From Rodentibacter caecimuris (GTDB taxonomy: Bacteria > Pseudomonadota > Gammaproteobacteria > Enterobacterales > Pasteurellaceae): a stretch of DNA of 64,000 bases. A program made the position numbers and the translations under genes. The DNA is taken from the NCBI RefSeq assembly GCF_001019715.1, contig NZ_BBXJ01000001.1:1426001-1490000 (forward strand), read 5' to 3'. Of this stretch, positions 57,125-64,000 are shown in pieces. The notes under the pieces are model-generated. The model had not been told where the DNA came from, did no database searches, and saw only the letters and a program-made list of their open reading frames with translations. Numbering within the stretch: the stretch's first letter is position 1; each line of letters opens with the position of its first letter.

Positions 57125-57855
57125 TGTCAACACTAAGCCATGAAGAAGAATTGCGTTATAACCGCCAAATTATTATGAAATCGATTGATTTTGACGGGCA
57201 AGAAAAACTAAAAGGCAGCAAAATGTTGATTGTCGGCTTAGGCGGTTTAGGGTGTGCCGCAGCACAATATCTTGCGGCTGCCGGTGTGGGGCATTTAACC
57301 CTGCTGGATTTTGATCAGGTTTCGCTTTCTAACCTCCAGCGTCAAATACTACATTGTGATGCAAGACTTAATATGCCAAAGGTTGATTCTGCCAAAATTG
57401 CCTTGCAGCAAATCAATCCGCATATTGAGATTGAGACAATTAACGATAAATTGGACGAAGAAAAACTCGGTGAAATTATACCGCACTTTCAGGTTATTCT
57501 TGATTGTACCGATAATGTCGATATCCGTAATCGGCTTGATCGCCAATGTAAGAAAAATCATGTTCCGCTAATTTCCGGTGCAGCAATTCGTATGGAAGGA
57601 CAAGTATCTGTCTTTACTTATGAACCTAACACCCCGACTTACCATGATCTCAGCCAACTTTTCGGGCAAAACGTGTTAAGTTGCGTGGAAGCAGGCGTGC
57701 TCGCACCAATCGTAGGGATTGTAGGTTCGATTCAAGCATTAGAGGCGATTAAGGTTAGATTAAACATTGGTGAGAATTTATCCGGTCGCTTGTTAATGAT
57801 CGATGGGATGACAATGAAAATAAGAGAAATGAGATTACCGATAAAAACGGCTTAA
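57124..57855 (+). CDS. moeB: Molybdopterin-synthase adenylyltransferase MoeB, lacking the zinc cysteines
   Basis: ThiF/E1-type enzyme of 243 residues that adenylates the C-terminus of MoaD. The ATP site is GLGGLGCAAAQYLAAAGVGH, with Arg finger LSNLQRQ and Asp in DCTDNV. E. coli MoeB has two CxxC pairs binding structural zinc (CYRC and CEVC). Here the first is TYHDLS and the protein ends before the second (MRLPIKTA). The conserved LSCVEAGVLAP remains. The gene is otherwise complete and coupled to moeA, so it is probably functional; as I recall H. influenzae MoeB has a similar length. Confidence 0.92.
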   Translation: MSTLSHEEELRYNRQIIMKSIDFDGQEKLKGSKMLIVGLGGLGCAAAQYLAAAGVGHLTLLDFDQVSLSNLQRQILHCDARLNMPKVDSAKIALQQINPHIEIETINDKLDEEKLGEIIPHFQVILDCTDNVDIRNRLDRQCKKNHVPLISGAAIRMEGQVSVFTYEPNTPTYHDLSQLFGQNVLSCVEAGVLAPIVGIVGSIQALEAIKVRLNIGENLSGRLLMIDGMTMKIREMRLPIKTA

Positions 57856-58095
57856 TATTTTTTTATTTCGGCTCGCTATTGTAACGAAAATACTCAAAAT
57901 CACGGGTCATAACTATCAACTTATAGCATTAATATTTTAATTACCCTTATCATATCAATAAACAATGGGGCGTTTATATGTCTCCCTATTGTCAAACTAG
58001 AATCGGCTTTCTCTTTGATTTATTCAATGAACGTCTAAGAGAAAATTCACCATAATTGATATGATTCGTCGGTTAATTTCGGAAAGTATCTAAAA

Positions 58096-59166
58096 ATGAA
58101 TATTCAAAATGTAATTTTATGGCGGCGTTTTTTCTCCGGTATCGCTTATACCGCCATGCAAAGTGTCTTTTTCATCTACTTACAAGGCAATAAAGGTTTC
58201 GATACCGCTCAAATTACTACTGCATTTTCCCTATTGGTGTTTGCCAGCCAAGTTTTCTCTTTATTCGCTGGATATTGGGGCGATCGTTTCGGCCGTTCAA
58301 AAATGATGTTGATCGGCTGTTTAATGGATGCAATTGCCTATATTTTACTTATCACCACGGATTACTACCCGCTTTTACTCTTAACCACCTTCTTTTTTGG
58401 TTTGGGTAGTACACTGTTTGGTACAAATGCTCGTGCCCTACTCCTTTCTACCGCAGCAAATAATTACCAAGATAAAGCGAAAGCCCAAGGTAAATTTTTA
58501 CGTATTCAAAGCCTAGCTTCAATGTTTGCACCGTTACTTGCTTTACCCTTTTTACAGTTTCAACTGCCTGAAATGTTGATTTGGGTCAGTTGTGGTATTG
58601 AAGTGGCAATGCTAATTTTTATGTTGCTAACCGTGCAAGAAACCTCATGCACAGTACGGGCAACCCGATTTCGGCTAAGCCATATCCGCCAAGTATTAAG
58701 CAAACGCTTTGTTTTTGCTCATTTGTTATTATTTATTCCATTGGCTATGGGAACTTCGTTTTATATTATTTTCCCCTATATTTTCAGCAATCTATTAGAT
58801 AATCCGGAATCGATCCCTATTGCTTTTTTTATTAATAACCTAATTGCCGTGCTATTTCAGAGCCATTTCTCTCGAAAATTAAGTTTTGGCGTTGTAAAAC
58901 TAACTTATATTGCCCCGCTCTTAGTCATTACACTCATTGTGCCATGGTTCTACGTGATTGATTTTCTGTCATTTATAACAGCCTATATTTATTTGATTAT
59001 CTTTGCCTTTGTAGGATTATTCGCCAATACCGCCCTAGCAAATATGTTAGTGAAATTGGATAAAGGCGTTAATCAAGGCTTGATGTTCGGCACCTCAAAA
59101 CTTATCTTGGCCGGTACAACAGCCCTTGTGATGAATATTATTCCTGTCGTTTTTTTAATTTGGTAG
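58096..59166 (+). CDS. MFS transporter of unknown substrate
   Basis: Inner-membrane protein of 356 residues with 10-12 hydrophobic helices. The loop 2-3 signature of the major facilitator superfamily is visible as GYWGDRFGRSKMMLIG. The short length and the MFS_1 look suggest a drug or metabolite exporter, but I cannot name a substrate. The central cytoplasmic loop is short (TVQETSCTVRATRFRLSHI). The next small gene begins 5 bases after its stop, so the two are translated from one mRNA. Confidence 0.8.
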   Translation: MNIQNVILWRRFFSGIAYTAMQSVFFIYLQGNKGFDTAQITTAFSLLVFASQVFSLFAGYWGDRFGRSKMMLIGCLMDAIAYILLITTDYYPLLLLTTFFFGLGSTLFGTNARALLLSTAANNYQDKAKAQGKFLRIQSLASMFAPLLALPFLQFQLPEMLIWVSCGIEVAMLIFMLLTVQETSCTVRATRFRLSHIRQVLSKRFVFAHLLLFIPLAMGTSFYIIFPYIFSNLLDNPESIPIAFFINNLIAVLFQSHFSRKLSFGVVKLTYIAPLLVITLIVPWFYVIDFLSFITAYIYLIIFAFVGLFANTALANMLVKLDKGVNQGLMFGTSKLILAGTTALVMNIIPVVFLIW

Positions 59167-59171
59167 ATAAA

Positions 59172-59660
59172 ATGAAGTTACGTCATATTTTCTTTTCGCT
59201 ATTGCTATCACTTACCATCAGTATAATCGCAATTGCCCCCGCCCTTTATGATCTGCAAAATCGGGAAACCGAACAGGCTGAATTAGCTGATTTATACTCA
59301 CAACTTGTCACCTCTCTTGAAAAGGGAAATTACATTGAGCTGGATAAATTACTCTCTGACGATTTTGTACTCACCGTGATTCGCGACTCGAAACGGAAAC
59401 GTTTTGCGAAAACCGACTGGATAAACAATTTAAAAGACGGCACGCTATACTACGATATGCTAACCGCAATTAAAGTGTTACCGATTGGTAAAAACCGATT
59501 AACCGCAACCTATGATTTAAAAGCGTCTTTCTTGGGTGAAAAAATTGAGGCAATGAAAATAAAAATGTATTTTCGTACGAAAATGCAAGACGGGGAACAT
59601 AAAATCCAGAGAATGTGGATTGATTGGGATAAAAATGCCGAACATTCACTCAGCCGGTAA
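59172..59660 (+). CDS. Small secreted or anchored protein with an NTF2-like look
   Basis: I do not recognise this protein of 162 residues. It starts with a hydrophobic segment (FFSLLLSLTISIIAIAPALY) that could be a signal peptide or an anchor. The rest is soluble: a helical part with LYSQLVTSLEKGNYIELDKL, then strands (FVLTVIRDSKRKR, MLTAIKVLPIGKNRLTATYD), reminiscent of NTF2-like/SnoaL folds by pattern only. The ATG at 59172 is used; it lies 5 bases after the MFS gene. The context suggests a helper of that transporter, but this is a guess. Confidence 0.65.
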   Translation: MKLRHIFFSLLLSLTISIIAIAPALYDLQNRETEQAELADLYSQLVTSLEKGNYIELDKLLSDDFVLTVIRDSKRKRFAKTDWINNLKDGTLYYDMLTAIKVLPIGKNRLTATYDLKASFLGEKIEAMKIKMYFRTKMQDGEHKIQRMWIDWDKNAEHSLSR

Positions 59661-59667
59661 AAACAAT

Positions 59668-59714
59668 GTGCGGTCAAAAACAAAGTATCATAACTTCATT
59701 AAAATTGACCGCAC
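59668..59714. terminator. Uptake-signal dyad between the NTF2-like gene and hpt
   Basis: GTGCGGTCAA and TTGACCGCAC face each other with a 27-base spacer, between converging genes. The stem is 10 bp. Confidence 0.6.
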
Positions 59715-59730
59715 TTTCTATGTTGAAAAC

Positions 59731-60270
59731 TTACTCTTCCAATACAACCTTGCCAATATAGCCTAAGTTGCGATATCGTTGGGCATAATCAATACCGCAG
59801 CCCACAACAAATTCATCAGGAATTTCAAAGCCGACCCATTCCACCGGCACACTAACTTCTCTTCTCGACGGTTTGTCTAATAATGTGCAAATCGCCAAAC
59901 TCGCCGGATCACGTAAATTCAAAATTTCACGAACTTTCTCAAGCGTATAACCGGTATCAATAATGTCTTCGACAATAAGTACATGTTCGCCTCGAATATC
60001 GCCTTCTAAATCTTTGCTGATTTTTACATCATGGTTGGTTGTCATCCCACTACCGTAACTTGATGTTGTCATAAACTCAATTTCTATCGGCAATGCCAAT
60101 TCACGTACTAAATCAGCCATAAAAATAAATGAACCGCGTAATAAGCCAACAACAATCAGTTTATTGACCTGTTTTTGCTGATAAAAAGCCGTAATTTCCT
60201 CTCCCAATGAGGCAATACGCGCTTTCACATCGGCTTCAGAAATTAATACATCAACATGATGTTTTTTCAT
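59731..60270 (-). CDS. hpt: Hypoxanthine phosphoribosyltransferase
   Basis: Purine salvage enzyme of 179 residues. The PRPP-binding motif is [15 protein letters not shown], with the flexible loop [11 protein letters not shown] and the hydrophobic purine-contact segment [20 protein letters not shown]. coli Hpt has the same length within a few residues. A TATAAT at 60318-60313 upstream is its probable -10. The candidate sRNA gene lies just upstream on the same strand. Confidence 0.96.
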   Translation of the reverse strand: MKKHHVDVLISEADVKARIASLGEEITAFYQQKQVNKLIVVGLLRGSFIFMADLVRELALPIEIEFMTTSSYGSGMTTNHDVKISKDLEGDIRGEHVLIVEDIIDTGYTLEKVREILNLRDPASLAICTLLDKPSRREVSVPVEWVGFEIPDEFVVGCGIDYAQRYRNLGYIGKVVLEE

Positions 60271-60330
60271 TTTTTGTCCTTAAATTAAATAATGAGATCA
60301 ATTAGTCCGCCCATTATACAAAGAAAAACA

Positions 60331-60428
60331 AAAAAAAGCTGAAGTTTAAATCTTCAGCTTTTCAACACGGATGAATTTACTTTTACTCTCTACCTGTTGG
60401 AGCAATCTGCAATCGCATCTAAACAGGT
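60331..60428 (-). ncRNA. Candidate Fur-regulated small RNA, RyhB/HrrF-like
   Basis: About 98 bases on the minus strand between tldE and hpt have all parts of an iron-regulated sRNA. A TTGACA/TACTAT promoter overlaps a Fur-like box. The RNA contains GCGAUUGCAGAUUGCUCCA (60416-60398), close to the RyhB core with its doubled AUUGC followed by UCCA. This core sits in the loop of an 8-bp stem (UACCUGUU/AACAGGUA, 60429-60391), then a linker, then a strong terminator (60359-60337). HrrF is a Fur-controlled sRNA known in H. influenzae; I cannot check whether this is its counterpart. Confidence 0.7.
60337..60359. terminator. Terminator of the sRNA and tldE
   Basis: AGCTGAAG and CTTCAGCT pair over 7 bases (perfect 8-bp stem). 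On the minus strand it is followed by seven T. Confidence 0.9.
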
Positions 60429-60434
60429 ATTTGC

Positions 60435-60462
60435 ATAGTAGCAGAATCAATTATTTTGTCAA
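60435..60462 (-). promoter_or_regulatory. Predicted promoter of the Fur-linked sRNA
   Basis: A perfect -35 TTGACA (60462-60457) is followed, after 16 bp, by TACTAT (60440-60435). Transcription would start near 60428. Confidence 0.6.
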
Positions 60463-60476
60463 TAAGAATTATTCTC
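60458..60476 (-). promoter_or_regulatory. Candidate Fur box overlapping the sRNA promoter
   Basis: GAGAATAATTCTTATTGAC scores about 12 of 18 against the three-hexamer Fur model and is an imperfect palindrome. It overlaps the -35 element, where Fur with iron would block RNA polymerase. It lies between the tldE stop and the sRNA. Confidence 0.6.
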
Positions 60477-60481
60477 AAAAA

Positions 60482-61837
60482 TTAATTACCTGAGACTTTC
60501 ATTTTATCTAACAAAATTGAGCCGGTTTGGATATTAGAACGATGCTCCACATCATCACTAATCGCTACGATATTTCTCAGCATATCCGGCAATTGTCCTG
60601 CAATGGTAATCTCAGATACCGGATATTGAATTTCTCCGTTTTCCACCCAAAAACCTGACGCACCACGGGAATAATCACCGGTCACAATATTCACGCCTTG
60701 TCCCATCACATCCGTGACTAATAATCCGGTTCCCATTTCACCTAAAAGTGCGGTCAATCCGCCGGTTAAATTGGGCTGAACCAACCAGTTATGAATCCCA
60801 CCGGCATGACCGGTGCTTTTCATGCCCATTTTTTTACCGCTGTAATGAGTCAATAAATACGTCTGTAAAATACCGTCTTGTACGATTTCCAAATCTTGTG
60901 TGCGTACGCCTTCGCTGTCAAAAGGAGTTGAGGCCAAACGGCTCAACAAATGCGGACGTTCACTAATATTAAACCATGTCGGTAACACTTGTTTCCCTAA
61001 ATGATCTAACAAGAAACTTGATTTACAGTATAAACTTCCCCCACTAATAGCGGCGGCAAAATGTGAAATAATACCTGTCGCCACATCATTTAAAAAGATC
61101 ACCGGTACTTCTCGGGTGGTGAGTTTTTGTGGATTCAAACGGGCAACGACTTTTTTCGCACTATTTTTCCCGACCCATTCTGCCGATTCCAATTTGTTAA
61201 AATTGCGTGAAACTGTATATTCATAGTCATTTTCCAGCCCATCTTCCACCCCACCGATGACCGAACAAGATAAAGAATAACGGCTTGATAAATAACTTTG
61301 CAACATTCCGTGCGTATTGCCATATACACGTACACCCGTATGGGAGTTAAAACTCGCTCCGTTACTATTAACAATTCGTTTATCTGCCTCCAATGCGGCC
61401 TTTTCTGCTTGCAACGCAAGTGCCGTAGCCTTCTCTACATCAATATCAGCAGCGTGATAAAGGGCTAAATCGGCAGCCTCAAATGCCATTAATTCTTTTT
61501 CGGCTAAACCGGTACAATCATCCGGCGAAGTACATTTAGCAATCGCCAAAGCCGCTTCAACGGTATTTTTAATCGCCTGTTCGCTTAAATCGGAAGTTGA
61601 AGCATTGCCTTTTTGTTGTCCTAAATAGACTGAGATCCCAAGTGCGCCGTCATTGGTAAATTCCACGTTTTCAATTTCCTGCAAACGGGTTGAAACGGAT
61701 AACCCGCTCACTTTCGTAACGCCAACCTCGGCGGTCGCTCCGGCTTTTTGGGCGACTGCAAGGGCGACCCCCACCGCTTGACGCAATTCTTGCTCCTGTT
61801 GTTTCAAAAGTGCGGTCTGATTTTCTGCTGTTTTCAT
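60482..61837 (-). CDS. tldE: Metalloprotease subunit TldE (PmbA)
   Basis: Protein of 451 residues, partner of TldD in the heterodimeric protease. TldE itself lacks the HExxxH metal motif, as here, and serves a structural and substrate-channel role. Recognisable stretches are [37 protein letters not shown] and [19 protein letters not shown]. Two uptake cores lie inside the gene. It is divergent from darP. Confidence 0.95.
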   Translation of the reverse strand: MKTAENQTALLKQQEQELRQAVGVALAVAQKAGATAEVGVTKVSGLSVSTRLQEIENVEFTNDGALGISVYLGQQKGNASTSDLSEQAIKNTVEAALAIAKCTSPDDCTGLAEKELMAFEAADLALYHAADIDVEKATALALQAEKAALEADKRIVNSNGASFNSHTGVRVYGNTHGMLQSYLSSRYSLSCSVIGGVEDGLENDYEYTVSRNFNKLESAEWVGKNSAKKVVARLNPQKLTTREVPVIFLNDVATGIISHFAAAISGGSLYCKSSFLLDHLGKQVLPTWFNISERPHLLSRLASTPFDSEGVRTQDLEIVQDGILQTYLLTHYSGKKMGMKSTGHAGGIHNWLVQPNLTGGLTALLGEMGTGLLVTDVMGQGVNIVTGDYSRGASGFWVENGEIQYPVSEITIAGQLPDMLRNIVAISDDVEHRSNIQTGSILLDKMKVSGN

Positions 61838-61925
61838 TCTGTTTTCCCGTTAAAAATTTTTCGCATTTTATCTTATTTTCAAAGTTTATGCTAAAATGCG
61901 CACTAAATTTCTAAGAAGGAATAAC

Positions 61926-62462
61926 ATGGCAAAGCGTAAGAAAAAAGAAGTATTTGATTGGGAAGAGGAACAACAAGAAGAAATCATTTGGGTAAGTAAA
62001 AGTGAAATCAAACGTGATGCTGAGGAGCTAAAACAACTCGGTGAAAAGTTGGTGAACTTAACCAAAACCAATCTGACTAAAGTGCCACTTGATGATTCAT
62101 TATTAGAAGCCATTGAGTTGGCGCAACGTTTGCAAAAAGAAGCGCGCCGCCGCCAATTGCAGTATATCGGCAAATTATTACGTGGCACTGATGTTGAACC
62201 GATTCGCGAATCCTTAGATAAAATTGAGAATAAACATAATCTACAACAGGCAATGCTGCAAAAATTGGAAATATTGCGTGATGAGTTGGTCGAACAAGGG
62301 GATACAGCACTCAGCGATTTACTCAATGAATATCCAACAGCTGATCGCCAGCAATTACGCAATTTAATTCGAGCGGCGCAAAAAGAAAAAGCACAAAATA
62401 AACCCTTGAAAGCTTATCGTGAAATTTATCAGGTATTGAAAGAGATTATTTTACCGGATTAA
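61926..62462 (+). CDS. darP: Ribosome assembly factor DarP (YjgA)
   Basis: Protein of 178 residues, helical and strongly charged, with the conserved opening [17 protein letters not shown] and later [15 protein letters not shown]. coli DarP (YjgA) binds late 50S subunit precursors. The ATG at 61926 follows AAGGA; an in-frame codon at 61896 would add a short tail with no ribosome-binding site. It is divergent from tldE, the arrangement also found in E. coli (yjgA-pmbA). Confidence 0.93.
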   Translation: MAKRKKKEVFDWEEEQQEEIIWVSKSEIKRDAEELKQLGEKLVNLTKTNLTKVPLDDSLLEAIELAQRLQKEARRRQLQYIGKLLRGTDVEPIRESLDKIENKHNLQQAMLQKLEILRDELVEQGDTALSDLLNEYPTADRQQLRNLIRAAQKEKAQNKPLKAYREIYQVLKEIILPD

Positions 62463-62474
62463 AAAATTATTTTT

Positions 62475-62499
62475 GACCGCACTTGGTTTTAGAGCGGTC
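62475..62499 (+). terminator. Partial uptake-signal dyad after darP
   Basis: GACCGC and GCGGTC pair over a 12-base loop next to one good uptake core. No long T-run follows, so termination would be weak. Confidence 0.4.
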
Positions 62500-62550
62500 T
62501 CAAAATTATGGTATGATTCGCCCCCATTTTAAACAGGACAAACTATTTTT

Positions 62551-63156
62551 ATGAATATTCGTTGGAATATTATTCTCGGTATTATGGCACTTTGCCTGCT
62601 TGGTTGGTATTATTCACTAAATCAAGATCATGGTGATTTACAAAGTTTGGTCAAAGCACCGGATAGCCCTGATTATGTCGGACAAAAAATGGAAACAACC
62701 ATCTTTTCACCGGACGGCAAAAAACAATATTTAGCGATTTCAGACGAAGTTGAACATTTTAGTCATGACGGGAAAACAAATTTTACCGCTCCGCTCGTTT
62801 ATCTTTTTGATACCACCGACGATAATCAAAAACAGAAAAACGAAACGGCAAAATTACTGGAATCGCAAAGTTGGAAGTTAAGTGCGCAAAAAGCTGTTTT
62901 AACAAAAGATGAAATCCTTTATTTAGAGGGAAACGTCGTAGCAGAAAGCCTAGAACCGACTTCCCGACTTCAACGCGTAGAAACACAATCGGCTGTCGTT
63001 AATTTAAAAACACAAGATATTACATCCGACACAATGGTAAAAATTAACGGACAAAATTTTAATTCCACCGGCTTAAAAATGGTGGGTAACTTGCGCCAAC
63101 AAGTGGCAACTCTAAAGGAACAGGTAAAAACATATTATGAAATCAGTAACCCGTAA
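62551..63156 (+). CDS. lptC: LPS transport bitopic protein LptC
   Basis: Inner-membrane-anchored periplasmic protein of 201 residues with one N-terminal helix (IILGIMALCLLGWYYSL) and the beta-jellyroll domain. The family motifs PDYVGQKMETTIFSPDGK and LYLEGNVVAES are visible. It receives LPS from LptBFG and passes it to LptA. It overlaps lptA by 20 bp. Confidence 0.94.
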   Translation: MNIRWNIILGIMALCLLGWYYSLNQDHGDLQSLVKAPDSPDYVGQKMETTIFSPDGKKQYLAISDEVEHFSHDGKTNFTAPLVYLFDTTDDNQKQKNETAKLLESQSWKLSAQKAVLTKDEILYLEGNVVAESLEPTSRLQRVETQSAVVNLKTQDITSDTMVKINGQNFNSTGLKMVGNLRQQVATLKEQVKTYYEISNP

Positions 63157-63652
63157 GATTCTTCTCACTACAACATTGGCGATGGTCTCCCTTTCAGCTT
63201 TCGCCCTAAAAGATGATACAAATCAACCGATTAACATCGTCTCCGATAACCAATCTTTGGATATGGAAAACAGTGTGGTTACTTTCACTGATAATGTGGT
63301 AATTACGCAAGGTTCCATTCTGATTAAAGCGAATAAAGTGGTCATCACCCGACCGCCTGAAAACTCCGGTAAAAAAGAAACCGTAGAAGCTTTCAGCACG
63401 CCGGTGACTTTCCACCAATTATTAGACGATGGCAAACCGGTGGACGGCAAAGCAAACCAAGTACATTATGATCTCGGTACGGAATTTTTAACGCTAACAG
63501 GCAATGCGGAGCTCAGACAACTTGATAGTAAAATAAATGGCGAACGCATTACTTATGATGTGAAAAAACAGCAGCTAAAAGCAAATGGCGGTAAATCGCG
63601 TGTTAAAACCGTATTAATTCCGACCCAATTACAACAAAAAGGTAAAAAATAA
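63137..63652 (+). CDS. lptA: LPS transport periplasmic protein LptA
   Basis: Periplasmic bridge protein of 171 residues. A signal peptide (cleavage expected after SAFA, residue 23) precedes the OstA-like beta-jellyroll (PINIVSDNQSLDMENSVVTF, DNVVITQGSILIKAN). It polymerises head-to-tail between LptC and LptD to carry LPS. The start lies inside the lptC end. lptB follows after 3 bases. Confidence 0.95.
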   Translation: MKSVTRKILLTTTLAMVSLSAFALKDDTNQPINIVSDNQSLDMENSVVTFTDNVVITQGSILIKANKVVITRPPENSGKKETVEAFSTPVTFHQLLDDGKPVDGKANQVHYDLGTEFLTLTGNAELRQLDSKINGERITYDVKKQQLKANGGKSRVKTVLIPTQLQQKGKK

Positions 63653-63655
63653 CTG

Positions 63656-64000
63656 ATGTCCGTATTACATGCTGAATTTTTGGCTAAAAGTTATAAAAAT
63701 CGTAAAGTTGTTTCTGATGTCAGCCTTACGGTTAATTCTAATGAAATCGTCGGGCTATTAGGTCCGAATGGTGCCGGCAAAACCACCACATTCTATATGG
63801 TCGTAGGGCTTGTGCGCCAAGATCAGGGTAAAATTACTATTGACGGTGAAGACATTAGTCTCTTACCAATGCATAACCGTGCACAACGCGGCATAGGCTA
63901 TCTTCCGCAAGAAGCGTCAATTTTTCGCCGTTTAAGCGTTTACGATAACTTAATGGCGGTGCTGGAAATTCGCAAAGATCTCACACCTGAACAACGCAGG
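63656..64000 (+). CDS. lptB: LPS export ABC transporter ATPase LptB (partial)
   Basis: The first 115 codons are visible; the gene runs off the right edge. Walker A is GPNGAGKTT (36-44), followed by the family hallmark [19 protein letters not shown] that includes the Q-loop. LptB powers extraction of LPS by LptFG. Together with lptC and lptA it forms the conserved lpt operon; the usual full length is about 241 residues. Confidence 0.96.
   Translation, partial: MSVLHAEFLAKSYKNRKVVSDVSLTVNSNEIVGLLGPNGAGKTTTFYMVVGLVRQDQGKITIDGEDISLLPMHNRAQRGIGYLPQEASIFRRLSVYDNLMAVLEIRKDLTPEQRR

Noticed and set aside
1-64000. tRNA, rRNA, IS elements, prophage, CRISPR arrays, attachment sites
   Set aside because: I looked for clover-leaf ends, repeat-spacer patterns and transposase or integrase motifs and saw none; a dedicated scan could still find a missed tRNA.

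Overview
The window looks like a chromosomal segment from the family Pasteurellaceae, in the clade that uses the Haemophilus-type DNA uptake signal sequence (core AAGTGCGGT). I count roughly 40 copies or close matches of the core on the two strands. About ten sit head-to-head between genes, where they double as terminator stems. Gene order from rsmI to nrdB, ldtD to letB, and hns to aroA, as I recall it, matches Haemophilus influenzae blocks, so Haemophilus, Aggregatibacter or a near relative fits. I cannot fix the genus. I saw no tRNA, rRNA, IS element, prophage or CRISPR array.

Layout. 1-6.8 kb: a partial lysine/cadaverine antiporter gene (cadB-like), lysS, the ilvIH acetolactate synthase operon, and an NhaC-family transporter behind a lysine riboswitch. 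6.9-13.5 kb: hns, purU-aroA, the lipoprotein gene pcp, a yecM-lipoprotein pair, argS and a glyoxalase II-like gene. 13.5-22.6 kb: a cell-envelope block (mepK, ldtD, prc, proQ, letA-letB). 23-31 kb: the polyamine importer potABCD and the periplasmic respiratory pair torY-torZ. 31-38.9 kb: a complete ascorbate (ula) catabolic cluster, divergent around a CRP site, with ulaA and ulaB fused. 39-48.5 kb: tldD, rsmI, lpoA-yraN-diaA, dolP and nrdAB with tandem NrdR boxes. 48.7-53 kb: four consecutive broken genes (pirin, PQQ-dependent sugar dehydrogenase, a YncD/PqqU-type TonB receptor, mdaB). 53.6-64 kb: a DASS anion transporter, folE, moeA-moeB, an MFS exporter with a small NTF2-like partner, hpt, tldE, darP and lptC-lptA-lptB (the last cut by the window edge).

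How the parts fit. Several genes form working sets: LdtD makes and MepK cuts 3-3 peptidoglycan crosslinks; TldD and TldE are two halves of one protease; LptC, LptA and LptB belong to the LPS export machine; MoeA and MoeB serve the molybdenum cofactor that TorZ needs; the ula genes take ascorbate to xylulose 5-phosphate.

The most interesting non-coding signals are: (1) a probable Fur-controlled sRNA with a RyhB-like core between tldE and hpt (about 60331-60428, minus strand); (2) a second possible sRNA between letB and potA (about 22681-22772, minus strand); (3) a lysine riboswitch whose downstream hairpin buries the start codon; (4) strong terminator hairpins right before potD that leave no room for a downstream promoter; and (5) the joint decay of a PQQ-using enzyme and its likely PQQ receptor.
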